64,000 bases of DNA from Bombardia bombarda (taxonomy: Eukaryota > Ascomycota > Sordariomycetes > Sordariales > Lasiosphaeriaceae): NCBI GenBank assembly GCA_030512295.1, contig JAULSR010000004.1, positions 1,922,001 through 1,986,000 on the forward strand, in the 5' to 3' direction. The position numbers and the translations under genes were made by a program. The stretch's first letter is position 1; each line of letters starts with the position of its first letter. The notes beneath the pieces are model-generated. The model was not told the DNA's origin, did not search any database, and saw only the letters and a list, made by a program, of their open reading frames with translations. Positions 9,091 through 20,820 of the stretch are shown here, in pieces.

Positions 9091-12000
9091 TTAATTAATG
9101 GTTAATCGATTAAGCTAACCGTAAAATAATAAGGATTCCGATAGCGGTAATAATCGTAGTTCCTACAATTGCTAGATAGGAAGCGGCACGAAGGATTATA
9201 TTTAAAAGGGCACTAAATATGTAAAAAACCTAATCGAACATAAGACTACGAGCGCGAAAGAGACTTTTTAACGTACGGGATAACCGAAACAAAAACCTTA
9301 AAGGTAGCCGAAAGAAAAGCTTTATGCTTTATTTAATTATTTACGTTTATTACATACGATAGAAGCGGTTATAACCTTTTGTATTAACTTTACAAAAAAC
9401 TTAGTAGTTAAAAAGAAAGGCTTTAACTTTATTTAATTATTTATATCCTTTGATAAAGATAATTACGATGGCGACTTTATGTATAAATAGTTATATTATT
9501 AATATTACTAATTTAATTTAAGAAGGTAAAGATTTTAATTTTATAAATGAAGATTAAACTATAATAAAAAGATTTAATACTTAATAATTAAGAATTATAA
9601 AAGTACGCTTTATTTATAACTTTCCGATCTAACTTTATTAATTGAATAAAAGATTATTTTAAAACCTTCGATAAAACTTTTTATATTAATTTTTAAACAT
9701 TTTTTTTAAAAATTATAGCATTTATTTTAATAATAAAAGAATAATATTATAATAACTTATTACGTTAGTTTAAAATAAGAAAGCTTCCGAGTGATTTAAT
9801 AGAGAAGCTAAGCAGTATTATAAAAGTAAAAGAAAGAAAATTTAATTATATTATAACTTATATTTTTCTAAATTTAAAAGCATTACTATAAAAGCTTTTA
9901 CCCCGTTAAAAAAAATACCATTAAAACCTAATTAAATACAATTATTACCGAGAACGAATCTCTTAATATATACTTATATATAACTAATATAATATTACGA
10001 ATATTAATAAACTTTATTAAAATATATAATAATAATGATAGAAAGTTCAAAAGTAGATTTTACGATATTTTAAATTTTAAGATTTAAATTTTTATAGATT
10101 TTTATAAAAAAGCCGACATTTTATTTTATTTATATTATAAAACATAACGTGGTTCATAAGCGACCCGCGCATACAAGCGACCCGCGCACTTTCAGACCGC
10201 GTCGCAACCTTTTGATCTTAATACGCGATTTTTCTACAACAATATAATGTCTATATAAACAAAAAAAGGCAGAATTACTCTTATTATTAAGGCATTTCGT
10301 ATAATAAAAGAAATGTTAATCCGATTCGCTATAAAAACGTACGACGTCCCTAAAACCACCCTCCGTAACTAAATAAAAAACTACACTCTAAAAGCTAATA
10401 AACGTAATACTTAGTATAATTTAACTTTAATTAAAAAAAAGACCTTTCTATAATATATATTTGATTTGAAGATTTTTGCTCTGGATTAACAATATGCGAG
10501 ATATGGCCGATCTCCTTCGTAAAACGCGTGGCGCGGAGCTAGTCGGCAAGCAATAGCTATATAACTTTATATAGCGCCGCTCCGAGCTTAAAACGCGTTT
10601 TTCACGTATATATAACTTTTAAAAAGCTTTTTACGAAAATTTTAATTTAATAAACGCATAATTTAGACTTATAATTAATATATAAACGAAATATAATAAT
10701 TAAAATTATGATTTTTATAATTTCGACGAAATAAGTTTTATAATGGAGGTTATTTATAATAATATGGTTATTATACGTATAAATCAACGCAGCTAAAGCA
10801 AATAATTTTAATTTTATAATTAAAAATAAATAATAACGATCGAATATATAAATAATAACAGCTTCGTATTATTACCGTTTTTAATTATATAAGGTATTAA
10901 TTATTTTACCTTTTAATATACCGAATATAGCTTTTTTTTAAAAAAATAATTAAAACATCAATAAATAGTTAAATAAATAATAATATAACTTTAAATTAAA
11001 TTTAATACTTTAATAAATATATTATTAGTTAATAAATAAATATATATCGGATAATTATTTTAAACGGTTATAAAAACTATTTATCGGCTTAATTTAAAGA
11101 GTTTTATAAAAAAAAACATTATTACTTTTTATTTCCTTATATATTTTTTATATATTACCTAACCTTTAAATATTAATTATTTTAATATATTAAAGCAGAT
11201 ATATAGCCGAAAATTAAAGGCTTTTATTAAAATTTATATTAATTATATTATTAAAACTAAATTTTTTTTTATATTTAAAGCCGCTTATTTTAATATTATA
11301 ATAATTAAAAACATTTAAATTAGCTTTTAAAAAACTAACTTAATACCGTATAACCTTTAAGTTATTTTATTAATATTAAATTATAAACGTTAATATTAAT
11401 TAAACCACCTTTTTTAAAAACCGATTTATAAGTCTTTTAAATATTATATAACCCTTTTAAAGCCGTTTCGTAATTAAAGTATATACAGCACCGTATTATT
11501 AAATACCAAAGAAACTCTCTAATTAATGTTTTTTTAGCTATAAAGTAGTTGGCGAAAAGTATAAAACTGATTATTCACGAAATAACCCTCTTATAAAAAA
11601 AGGTTTGAACATTTCGTAAAGCTAATAAAGCTTTTATAAAGCGTCGGAAAGTTAAAAAAATACGCGTACGAGCTAGGGGGGCACTTACTATAAAAAATAC
11701 GTTTAGTTTAATTAAATAAAAGAATACTATATAGTAGTAATTAAACAAAAGGTTGGCAGAAGGGGGTGCTATATAGGCTGGGCCGTTGGGTTTATAACAT
11801 TATGGAAGGTACGGCAAAACTAGGCATAATATACGAACCTGCTAGGAGGCTAAAAAGACTTTAAAAGAAGAGAATGTAATTGAATGCAACTAATTTTCTT
11901 ATGTTATTGTGGAGTAATTAAATTGGGAGGTTGCGACATGGTTTGAAAGTGCGCGGGTCGCTTGTATGCGCGGGTCGCTTAACTACGTTATATACCTTTA

Positions 12001-12552
12001 ATTAGCAAACGAAAAGATAAATAAAAAAAGCTTTACTATAATAAAAAATATAATTTATTAATTATTAATATAAACGGATTATAAAAAGCGTATTAACTTT
12101 AAAAATTTATACAATAATTAACGGCGTTAATATAAGCATTTCTTTTAATATAACGATTAATATAATCTTAATTAAACTAAGCATCCTAAATATCCCTATA
12201 ATTGTTTGTATCAATTTTTTCTCTTTATATAAATATTTGATTAAACTAGGTACTACGAAAAAGAAGCGGCTTATAATAGATATTATAAGTATAAAATAAG
12301 CGTACGAAAAGCAAGAGATCTTTAAAGTCCGTTAAATTAATAGAAACGATAACCCGGCCGACGTAATAACGAAATCAACACTCAATTAATTCCTATAAAC
12401 CCTTATTAATAATAACACGTTAAAGGTAAGAATTCAAGCTTCTATAAAGCGGAATAGGAAGGACTATAAATAACGAGGTCCTTAAATAAAGAAAGAAGTT
12501 AGTCGTTGGAAAAAATAAAAGATTGCTAGTATTAGATTTACGATTAAAAAGA
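9091..12552 (+). mobile_element. Internally deleted Copia-type retrotransposon, plus sense, split by pogo A
   Basis: The body runs 9091-10146, is interrupted by pogo element A, and resumes at 11989. At about 12340-12400 it encodes the RNase H end of a Copia polyprotein (a degraded form of the WINGNDNPADVITK segment, read from the cleaner copy at about 16240-16310). A polypurine tract precedes 12535, where a 3' LTR begins but is cut off after about 18 bp. Only about 1.6 kb of interior remains, so most of integrase and reverse transcriptase is missing. Confidence 0.6.
10147..11988 (+). mobile_element. Pogo/Fot-type transposon, family P1, element A
   Basis: 1842 bp with long TIRs beginning ACGTGGTTCATAAGCGACCC, flanked by TA (10145-10146, 11989-11990). 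Both TIRs carry the GC-rich motif AGCGACCCGCGC twice. Plus-sense relics of the transposase are seen: a pipsqueak-type helix-turn-helix at about 10300-10400 and the segment starting MRDMADLLRKTRGAELVGKQ-stop at about 10494. The coding region is riddled with RIP stops. It inserted into the Copia element described above. Confidence 0.85.
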
Positions 12553-14832
12553 TTACATGATTTATAAGTTTAAATCTTTATTATTAACAAATAAGGCGTC
12601 TATATGAATAATCTAGCTATATAAAGGTTGAAAGGAATATAATTAATACCTTGGTCAACGTGCTCCATTTACTATTTAATTCGCTTATTTATTTTAATAA
12701 CGTCTTCTTTTATAGGTTTTTTATACTATGCTGCCGCCGATAGGTCGAATATAGCTTTAGGTTAACAAATTAATACGATATACGTACTATATACTCGCTA
12801 TTCAACGTATTTTTAAACATTAATTACGATTTTAAGCTTCTCGCCTTGCTTTTTTTGCTATAAAACTAGTATATCATCTTCTCGAAAAGTTAAAATATAT
12901 TTATTAAACGTAAATAGGTTAGCCGGGGGTAGCTTTTATTTTATTTTAATTATAAATTTAACTTCTTTAATTATTTTTTCTTTTAAAACTTCGAAATTTA
13001 AATCGCTAAAGCTAATTATATCGTTAATTTATATATTAACAACTATAAAATGCTTTAAATTATTTAATATAATTATATTTAATTGGTTTCGATAATATTT
13101 AAAATAAGTTACCTACTAATATATATTTATTTCGGTTATATTATATAACGGTTTAACGATTTTTACAATTATTTTTTTTAAATAATTATAACGAATTTAC
13201 TTAAGAAAGTAAATTAAAATCATATAATAAAATATTACTATAAATTATATATATACTTATATAATATTTCAGATTTATAACATTATTTTTTACCGAATAA
13301 AAAAAAAAGGGTATTAAAGTAATTAAAATCCGTCAGTTCGCTCGTTAGATTGTAAAGCTTTGCATTAATATTAATTCTTTACTTTAATCTTTATATTTTT
13401 ATATTATAAAGCCGGGATTTTTTATACGGAGAGTCCGTTTCCTTACTTTTAACCTTTTATATTATACGCGACTTAAAGATACGTTATACTTTTCCAGGTC
13501 GTACTTTTAAAATATAAAAACTTTTTATTTAATAAAGGCCTTGACTTCCTTTTAATTAGAAAGGGAAAACGGTTCGCTAGCTATTAAAATCTTCCTTTCC
13601 TAACGGAGTCGGATTGCTAGGTTATAATCTTTAATCTTTTTCGCTATCAAATAAATTATTATAAGATTTATTATTCGATAATTAAAATTAATATTATTAT
13701 AAAAAATAATTCTAAATTTACTAGGGCTATTATTATATATTTAATATTAATAATAAAATTTATTAATTTTTTTTAATAATATTATAATTTATTTATATAA
13801 ATATTTTATATACGTTTTATCGCCAAATAACCGAATTATCGGTATAATTAATATAGCTTTGTTTTTATAAAGTAATACTATATAATAGTTTTTTTTTTAA
13901 TTATTTAATAGAAGCTAAAAATAGCCTTATTTCCGTATAATCGAATAGCTTTTGCTTTAATAAATTAAAATAAGTATTATATTTATTTATATTTAAAAGA
14001 TAAAATAAGAAAAAAGTATTTATTAGAACGATTAAAAAATTAATAATTTTAAAAGGAGTTTTTATAGTTACGGTTTTAAAAGATATACTTTTTAGGTTAT
14101 TTTTAAACCGTACGTAATATTATTTAACCGTTTTTAAAGTATTTTGATTTGGTTTTTGTTAACCGTTAATATATTAATTATATTTATATTAAATATAATG
14201 CTTTAAAAGGTTTTTAAGTTATATTAACTTTGAAAATAAAAAAGGGATGCGGGTTTATTTAAGGATCGTTTAAACGGGTTAAATTACCATTATTATATAT
14301 ATTATTATTTAATTATTAAAAAAATTAATTGTTTTATTGCCGTTAACCGGGCTATATATTATTAAAAAGTTCTTAAATTATAAATTAAGTATTATTTTTA
14401 TAATTAATTAAATATTAAAGTTAGCTTTAGTTTTAGTTTTAAATTCGCTGGTATTAAAACTTTTATATTCGATTAAAAATAAAGCGAAATCGGTTTTTTT
14501 TATTATATTTTAATTAATATTTAAAAATCGGATATTTTATAAATTAATAGCTTTATTTTCCGTATATAAAGCATTTTTCAAGGTCTATTCTTATATAATT
14601 CATTATTTTAAGAGTTTATTTAATAACTTTTTTAAACGGTAAATTATTTGTTTTTATATTATTAACTAATTTAATATTAATTTTTTTTTTAATTTTTAAT
14701 TAGTAATATATTATTATTAATGGATAGTTTTTTCGAAATATATATAAATATTTATAATATTCTTTAATTTAAAAACAATGCTTTTAAAGCAAAAAATTAG
14801 CTTTATCGTTATTAATTTATATTTCTACGCTA
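12553..14832 (-). mobile_element. Copia-type retrotransposon fragment, minus sense
   Basis: This AT-rich stretch matches the minus-sense Copia body at about 16640-17780 along much of its length (for example the CGCTTATTTATT region at 12680 against 16785). It holds degraded reverse-transcriptase and upstream pol sequence without an open frame. Its left edge joins abruptly to the truncated plus-sense LTR. Confidence 0.55.
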
Positions 14833-15867
14833 ACATGATTCATAAGCGACCCGCGCACTTTTAGACCGCGTCGCAACCTTTTGATCTTAACACGCGATTT
14901 TTCTACAACAATATAATATCTATATAAACAAAAGAAGGCAGAATTACTCTTGTTATTAAGGCATTTCGTATAATAAAAGAAATGTTAATTTGATTCGTTA
15001 TAAAAATGTACGACGTTTTTGAAACTACCCTCCGCGATTGAATAAAAGGTTGTACTTTAAAGGCTAATAAACGTAATACCTAGCATAATTTGACTTTGAT
15101 TGAAAAAGAGACCTTTTTATAATATATATTTAATTTAAATGCGCGAGGATTTCCGTTTCGAATTAACGATATACAAAATATGGCCGATCTTTTCCGTAAG
15201 ATGCGTAGCGCGGAATTAGTCGGCAAGCAGTAGCTATATAACTTTATATAACGTTATTCCGAACTTAAAACGCGTTTTTTATATACATATAATTTTTAAA
15301 AGGCTTTTTATAAAAATTTTAACCTAATAAACGCGTAATTCCGATTTATAATTAATATATAAATAAAATATAATAATTAAAATTACGATTTTTATAATTT
15401 CAAAAAAATAAGCTTTATAATAAAAGTTATTTATAATAATATAATTATTATATATATAAATTAATGCGGTTAAAGCAAATAATTTTAGCTTAATAATCGG
15501 AAATAAACGATAACGATCGAATATAAATAATAACGGTTTTATATTATTACCGTTTTTAATTATATAAAGTATTAATTATTTTACCTTTTAATATATTAAA
15601 TGCAACCTTCTTTTCTTTTAAATAATTAAAATTTCGATAAACGATTAAATAAATAATAATATAATTTTAAATTAAATTTAATATTTTAATAGATATATTA
15701 TTAACTAATAAATAAATATATATTAAATAATTATTTTGGACGGTTATAAAAGCTATTTATTAGCTTAATTCGAAAAGTTTTATAAAAAAAATTATTATTA
15801 TTTTTTATTTTTTTATATATTTTTTATATATTATTTAACTTTTAAATATTAATTATTTTAATATATA

Positions 15868-16109
15868 TGTTAGAATGACAAGGTTATTCGTACTAGTCAC
15901 TATAGTAACAGTAGAGAACGGGTTGGTTGGGGTTGTTGTTGTTGTATTGATCTGCTTGTCTATGTAAAAGGATTACGAACTACAGGGACGAGGGGTTCCT
16001 AGGACACGTGACCAGCTCCCCACTGTTTTGCACACCTCTCATCCTGTCGACCAATCATAGCCGTCACAGCCTGACGGCTGTATGCCTCTGATTGATCGTA
16101 AATCCGACA
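15868..16109 (-). mobile_element. Copia-type LTR (family L2), minus sense, little mutated
   Basis: 242 bp from TGTTAG to CCGACA, with near-normal base composition. Directly to its right the minus strand carries a polypurine tract and the RNase H C-terminus of a Copia polyprotein, so this is the 3' LTR of a minus-sense element. It matches the solo LTR at 34601-34848. Confidence 0.8.
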
Positions 16110-18239
16110 CTGGCAATCTTTTACTTTTTCCAACGACTAACTTCCTCCTTTGTTGAGGGCCTTGCTACTTGTTGTCCTTCCTATTCCGCTTCACGGAAGC
16201 CTGAATTCCTACCTTTAACGTATTGTTGTCAATGAGGGCCTGTAGGGACTGGTTAGGTATTAACTTCGTTATTACGTCGGCCGGGTTGTCGTTTCCATTA
16301 ATCCAACACTTTAAAGATCTCCTACTTCTCGTATGCTTGCTTTATACTTATAATATTTATTATAAGCCGCTTTTCTTTCGTAGTGCCCAGCTTAACTAAG
16401 CACTTATATAGAGAGAAAGAGTCGGTATAGACGATTATAGGGATATTTAGGATATTTAGTTTAATTAAGATTATATTAATCGTTATATTAAAGGAAATAT
16501 TTATATTAACGCCGTTAATTATCGCGTAAATCTTTAAAACTAATATATTTTTCGTAATCCGCTTACATTTAATTAATAATTAATAAATTATATTTCTTAT
16601 TATCGTGAAGTTTCTTTCATCCGTTTTTTCGTTCGTTAAGAAAATTACATATCCGATTTATAAGCTTAGGTCCTTATTATTAGTAAATGAGGCGTTTACG
16701 TAAATAAATAATCTAATTATACGTAGGTTAAGAGGGATATAATTAATATTTCGGTCGATATGCTTCATTTATTACTTAATTCGCTTATTTATTCTAATAA
16801 TATCTTTTTTTATAGGTTTTTTATATTATATTGCCGCCAATAGGTTGAATATAGTTTTAAGTTAATAGATCGATACGATATATACGCCGCGTATTCGTTA
16901 TTTAATGTATTTTTAGATATTAGTTATAATTTTAAGCTTTTGGCTTTGTTTTTTTGCTGTAAAGTTAGTATATTATCCTTTCGGAAGGTTAGAATATATT
17001 TATTAAATATAAGCGGATTAGCCGGAGTTAGCTTTTATTTTGGTCTAATTATAAACTTAGTTTCTTTAATTATTTCCTTCTTTAAAGCTTCGAAACTTAG
17101 ATCGTTAAGGCTAATTATATTGTTAGTTTGTATATTAACGACTATAAAATACTTTGAATTGTTTAATATAATTAATAGGTATGGATTATAGGTTAATATA
17201 ATTATATTTAATCGGTTTCAATAATATTTAAAATAAGTTACTTATTAATACGTACTTACTTCGGTTATACTATATAACGGTTTAACTACCTTTATGATTG
17301 TCTTTTTTGGATAGTTATAACGAATTTGTTTAGGAAAGTAGGTTAAAATTATACGTTAAAGTACCGTTATAAATTATATATATATTTATATAATATTTCG
17401 GATTTATAGTATTATTCCCTACCGGATTAAGGAAGGTGCTAGGGCAATTAAAATCTTTTAGCTCGCTCGTTGGATTGTAAGGCTTTGCGTTGTTAACACG
17501 TTCTTTACTTTAATCGTTATAGCTTTATATTACAAACCGGGATTTCTCGTACGGAAAGTCCGTTTCCTTGCCTTTAACTTTTTATATTTTACGCAATTTA
17601 AAGATATATATACCTTTATACTTCTCCGGGTCGTACCTTTAAAATATAAAAACACTTCGTTTAATAAAAACTTCGACTTCCTTTTAATTAAAAAGGGAAA
17701 ACGGTTCGTTAATTATTAGAATTTTCCTTTTTTAGCGGAGTCGAATTGCTAAATTATAGTCTTTAGTTTTTTTTATTATTAAGTAAATTATTATAAGATT
17801 TATACCCTTAGTTATTACTATATATATTAGGATTCGGCTTTGCTTTATTTTTTAATTTAAAAGGACGTCCTTACTGTTTTAATATTTAGGTTTCTTTTTA
17901 TAAAGGAGTCTATTCATTATCGCGATTATTGTTATTATAAGGAGGTTTTTTACTCTTATTTTAAGTCGGGGTAATAGTTAAATTATTATAGTAATATAAT
18001 TTAATTATTACGATATAGAAATTAATAAGTTTACTATTAACTTTAATTATATAAGTTTTTCCGTTATATATAAATAATATATACGGGCCGGTTTATTTAT
18101 AAGCTTTTTATTATACTTTTATTTCGTTTTAAAGAAAGAAGTTAAGTGTTTTTAAATTATTCGGGCCGTTCCGGGTACTTAAAGCTTCGGATATCTATCT
18201 TTTTATTTTAAAAATACGTATTTTTATTATAAAATATTT
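16110..18239 (-). pseudogene. Copia-type polyprotein relic (RNase H and reverse transcriptase end)
   Basis: On the minus strand, about 16310 down to 16150 reads CWINGNDNPADVITKLIPNQ and continues to a stop. NPAD-x-x-TK is diagnostic of Copia RNase H. RIP damage increases to the right: beyond 16330 the sequence becomes very AT-rich and frames collapse. The 5' LTR and gag end are not seen before the pogo B terminus at 18240. Confidence 0.7.
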
Positions 18240-19399
18240 AAATTAAGAGGTTACAACGTGGTCTAAAATTGCGCGGGTCGCTTATGAACCACGTTATTCT
18301 TTCCTTTTTTATTTTTTTATTAATAATAACGGTAATAAAACAAGACTTATATTAAAAAGCCTTAAATTAAAGCTTTCTTTTTAAAAGTATTTTTAAAATT
18401 TAATATTATTAGTTATGTTATATTTTAATAGTATTTATAATTAGAATATTTTAAAAATAAAACAAGATTTAAACCGCTTTATTTAATTAATTAATAGTTA
18501 TTATTTTTAAACGTGAAATAATTCAAAGGTTTTATTTTTAAATATTATTAAAGTTCAATATATTAAGAAATTATTTATGTAAAATGATTTATATTTAATA
18601 TTATTATATAGCTTTTATATACCTTTTTTAGATTTTAATATATCCTTTATAATACATAAAATAATACTTAAAGATTTATCTTTATATTAATGCTTTTCAG
18701 AATCTTTATAAATAAAATTTATTGAAATTAAAAAATATATATTTTAAATAAAAATTAACTCTTAAATGCCGGCGTATCTTTTAAATTAAACTATTATTTT
18801 ATATTTAATATTATTTAAATAATTAATGTTTAATATTTAACAAAAAATCTTCTATAAAAATGGTAATAAATTAATACGTTTTAATTACCTTTTAATTTAA
18901 TTCTCTTTTTTTAATTTATATAATTCTATAGTTATTAAATCTTATTTCTAATTTTTAAAACACATTAAGTGGCTAATTCTTCATTATTAACATCTTTTTT
19001 ACCATGACATTCTAATAAATATAATGTTTCAATATAATAATAACTTTAAAATATATAATTATAATCTAGAATAAACATATATTATTATTTATAAACTATA
19101 TTATTTTAAGTATAAAATAACATTTAATACTTATTATAATAAAACATTTTATTATAATAATATTACTCTTTACTATAGAATTATTATAAAATAATTATTA
19201 TAACTAGTAAAATTCATAAAAAATTCATAAAAAATAAATTAAAAAAATAAATAAACTTATTATTTTTATAGTTATATATAAGTTTTATAAATGAACTTAA
19301 TTTTTAGAAATTTATATTTGGTTTTTAAGTTTTTTAAATCGCTTAAAATATTTTTTAAAAATATATTAATATGAATCGTTTAATTAAAGTTTATTTAAA

Positions 19400-19575
19400 A
19401 CTAAAATAAAATTATTATAATACTTTTTAAAATAATATTAAACCTTAATCTTATAATAATAATATTCTTTTTTATTAAATAAAACTATAAAGCTTTATAA
19501 CTATAATTAATAGAATATTAGTATTAAAAATAATTAAAAAACGGTTAAATGAAAGCGCGGCGAATATAGTCTTAG
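19400..19575. repeat. AT-rich direct repeat, right copy
   Basis: Counterpart of 8530-8760 (see there). It ends near CTTCTCTAACA at 19594-19604, which looks like the end of a Copia-type LTR. Confidence 0.4.
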
Positions 19576-19719
19576 ACTAGTTGTTACGCGGGCGCTTCTC
19601 TAACACCCGCCACCCCACCCCCATACTAATTCCCGTCAACTAGTTTAAGGCCCTAATGAAAAAAGCCGTGCTCTGAACTATTAAAAAACCCACTTCTTCA
19701 AGGTTTGGGTTATAGGCCT

Positions 19720-19740
19720 ACGTGGCCCCTAGGGCCACGT
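19720..19740. repeat. Perfect 9-bp-arm palindrome
   Basis: ACGTGGCCC and GGGCCACGT are separated by CTA. It lies at the transition from nest 1 to the kinase island. No gene is adjacent; it may be chance or a transposon-end structure. Confidence 0.5.
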
Positions 19741-19907
19741 GATACCTTTTATTGTTACTATTTTTTTACCTTAAACTTATATTTATTATTAGATGCATGA
19801 CTAGGAATATTACAAAAGGGCTTCCGTAATCCGAAAGAGCCTCAATTTAAGCTATAAGCATCTATCTAAGGAAAGTCCCTCTATAATAACTCTGGAGCCA
19901 GCCCCCC

Positions 19908-20142
19908 TGTAAGAGAAGGCAGGTACGCCTGATCAAGGTGGTCACAATGAAGACAACTGGGCAGGCGAGCAATGAAGATAGCTGGGAAGGCGAGCAATGA
20001 CTGGTATTGGCGTAAGACTTCAACCTGGCCCTCGCAACGGAAGGTGGGCGAGGGCCGCTGCTTATATACATAGTTGGTAGGATAACTGGCATGTGCTTGG
20101 GGATGCTCTGGCATGTGCTTGGGGATGTCCGATGTCCTTACA
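19908..20142. mobile_element. Solo LTR, family L1, copy 2
   Basis: 235 bp, TGTAAG to CTTACA, flanked by a 5-bp duplication CCCCC (19903-19907 and 20143-20147). It is nearly identical to 2909-3128; the difference is an extra copy of a GGCATGTGCTTGGGGATG-type unit near the end (about 20086-20126). The copy is unmutated by RIP and must be fairly recent. Confidence 0.88.
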
Positions 20143-20171
20143 CCCCCGACGAACCTATTAGGAGAGAAATA

Positions 20172-20779
20172 CACTCCAACCCTGGTTTAATTATTAGTTT
20201 AGTACGAAGCAGGGGGTAGTTGTGGGTAAAAGACAAAGGTTAACAGCTAATTGCTGAGGCTGATTAGCGCCATAGAAATACAACTAAATTATATACTAAG
20301 ACATGGATTTATACTACATATAAGTAAAGAAAAGTGTATTTAAATGTCGTCTATGTAGTCCAAAAAAAGAGCCCAAAAACGGCCAAGTCGGAACCAAAAA
20401 AGCTAGCCAAATCGGGAAGTTAGTAGCCAATATAACTACCCTGAGCCCTCTTTTGACTGCCTTGAGCGTTGACTAACTAGCTAGCTAATTTAAATGACTG
20501 TTAGTTTAAATTGATTGATTTTGACCGATTTCCACTTTGATCGGCGCCCTTGAACAGTCGAAATCACTCAAAATCGCCTGAAAAAAAATGAGAAAAGTGA
20601 GGCTATTAGTGATGATTTTGGTGGTCAGATAAGCAACACTAACCAAGACGGATTTTTCGAATTGTTCAGGTTGGCTGTACGGGCTGAAAATTATCTAATT
20701 GGCTGATGACCCCGGGCCGGGACCCCAGTCAAAAAGTGGGCCTAAGAACCAAACTAACAATTAAACCAGGGTTGGAGTG
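20172..20779. mobile_element. MITE-like element with TA target duplication
   Basis: The 608-bp segment has inverted ends: CACTCCAACCCTGGTTTAAT at the left and its reverse complement at the right, with similarity continuing to about 35 bp. TA flanks both ends (20170-20171 and 20780-20781), as for Tc1/mariner/pogo-class insertions. There is no reading frame inside, so it is non-autonomous. It ends 41 bp from the stop codon of the kinase-like gene. It is not RIP-degraded. No partner copy is present in the window. Confidence 0.8.
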
Positions 20780-20820
20780 TACGTCCGCTTCAAGTGGTGG
20801 CCATATCTGTGTGACCTGAC

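Larger units (their letters stand above)
14833..18294 (+). mobile_element. Pogo/Fot-type transposon, family P1, element B, interrupted
   Basis: The left TIR starts at 14833 (ACATGATTCATAAGCG, two changes from family consensus) after TA; the right TIR ends at 18294 before TA. The segment 14833-15867 parallels the first 1.03 kb of element A, including the transposase HTH region. A minus-sense Copia element then begins, and only the last about 55 bp of pogo sequence (18240-18294) remains on the far side. The missing 750 bp of pogo, and the missing second Copia LTR, imply a deletion after the insertion. Each TIR carries the AGCGACCCGCGC motif once. Confidence 0.7.
8530..19604. mobile_element. RIP-mutated transposon nest 1
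   Basis: About 11 kb of extremely AT-rich sequence with no intact reading frame. TA steps abound and CA/TG steps are scarce, while CG is kept in many places; that is the pattern left by RIP acting at CpA. Recognisable contents are a Copia-type element with LTRs and RNase H relics, and pogo-type elements A and B. Stretches 12553-14832 and 18295-19400 hold further degraded transposon sequence. Host genes were not seen inside. Confidence 0.85.

Noticed and set aside
16940..17191. 83-codon hydrophobic frame on the plus strand
   Set aside because: It is antisense to a degraded minus-sense Copia polyprotein; Leu/Ile richness comes from AT-rich sequence.
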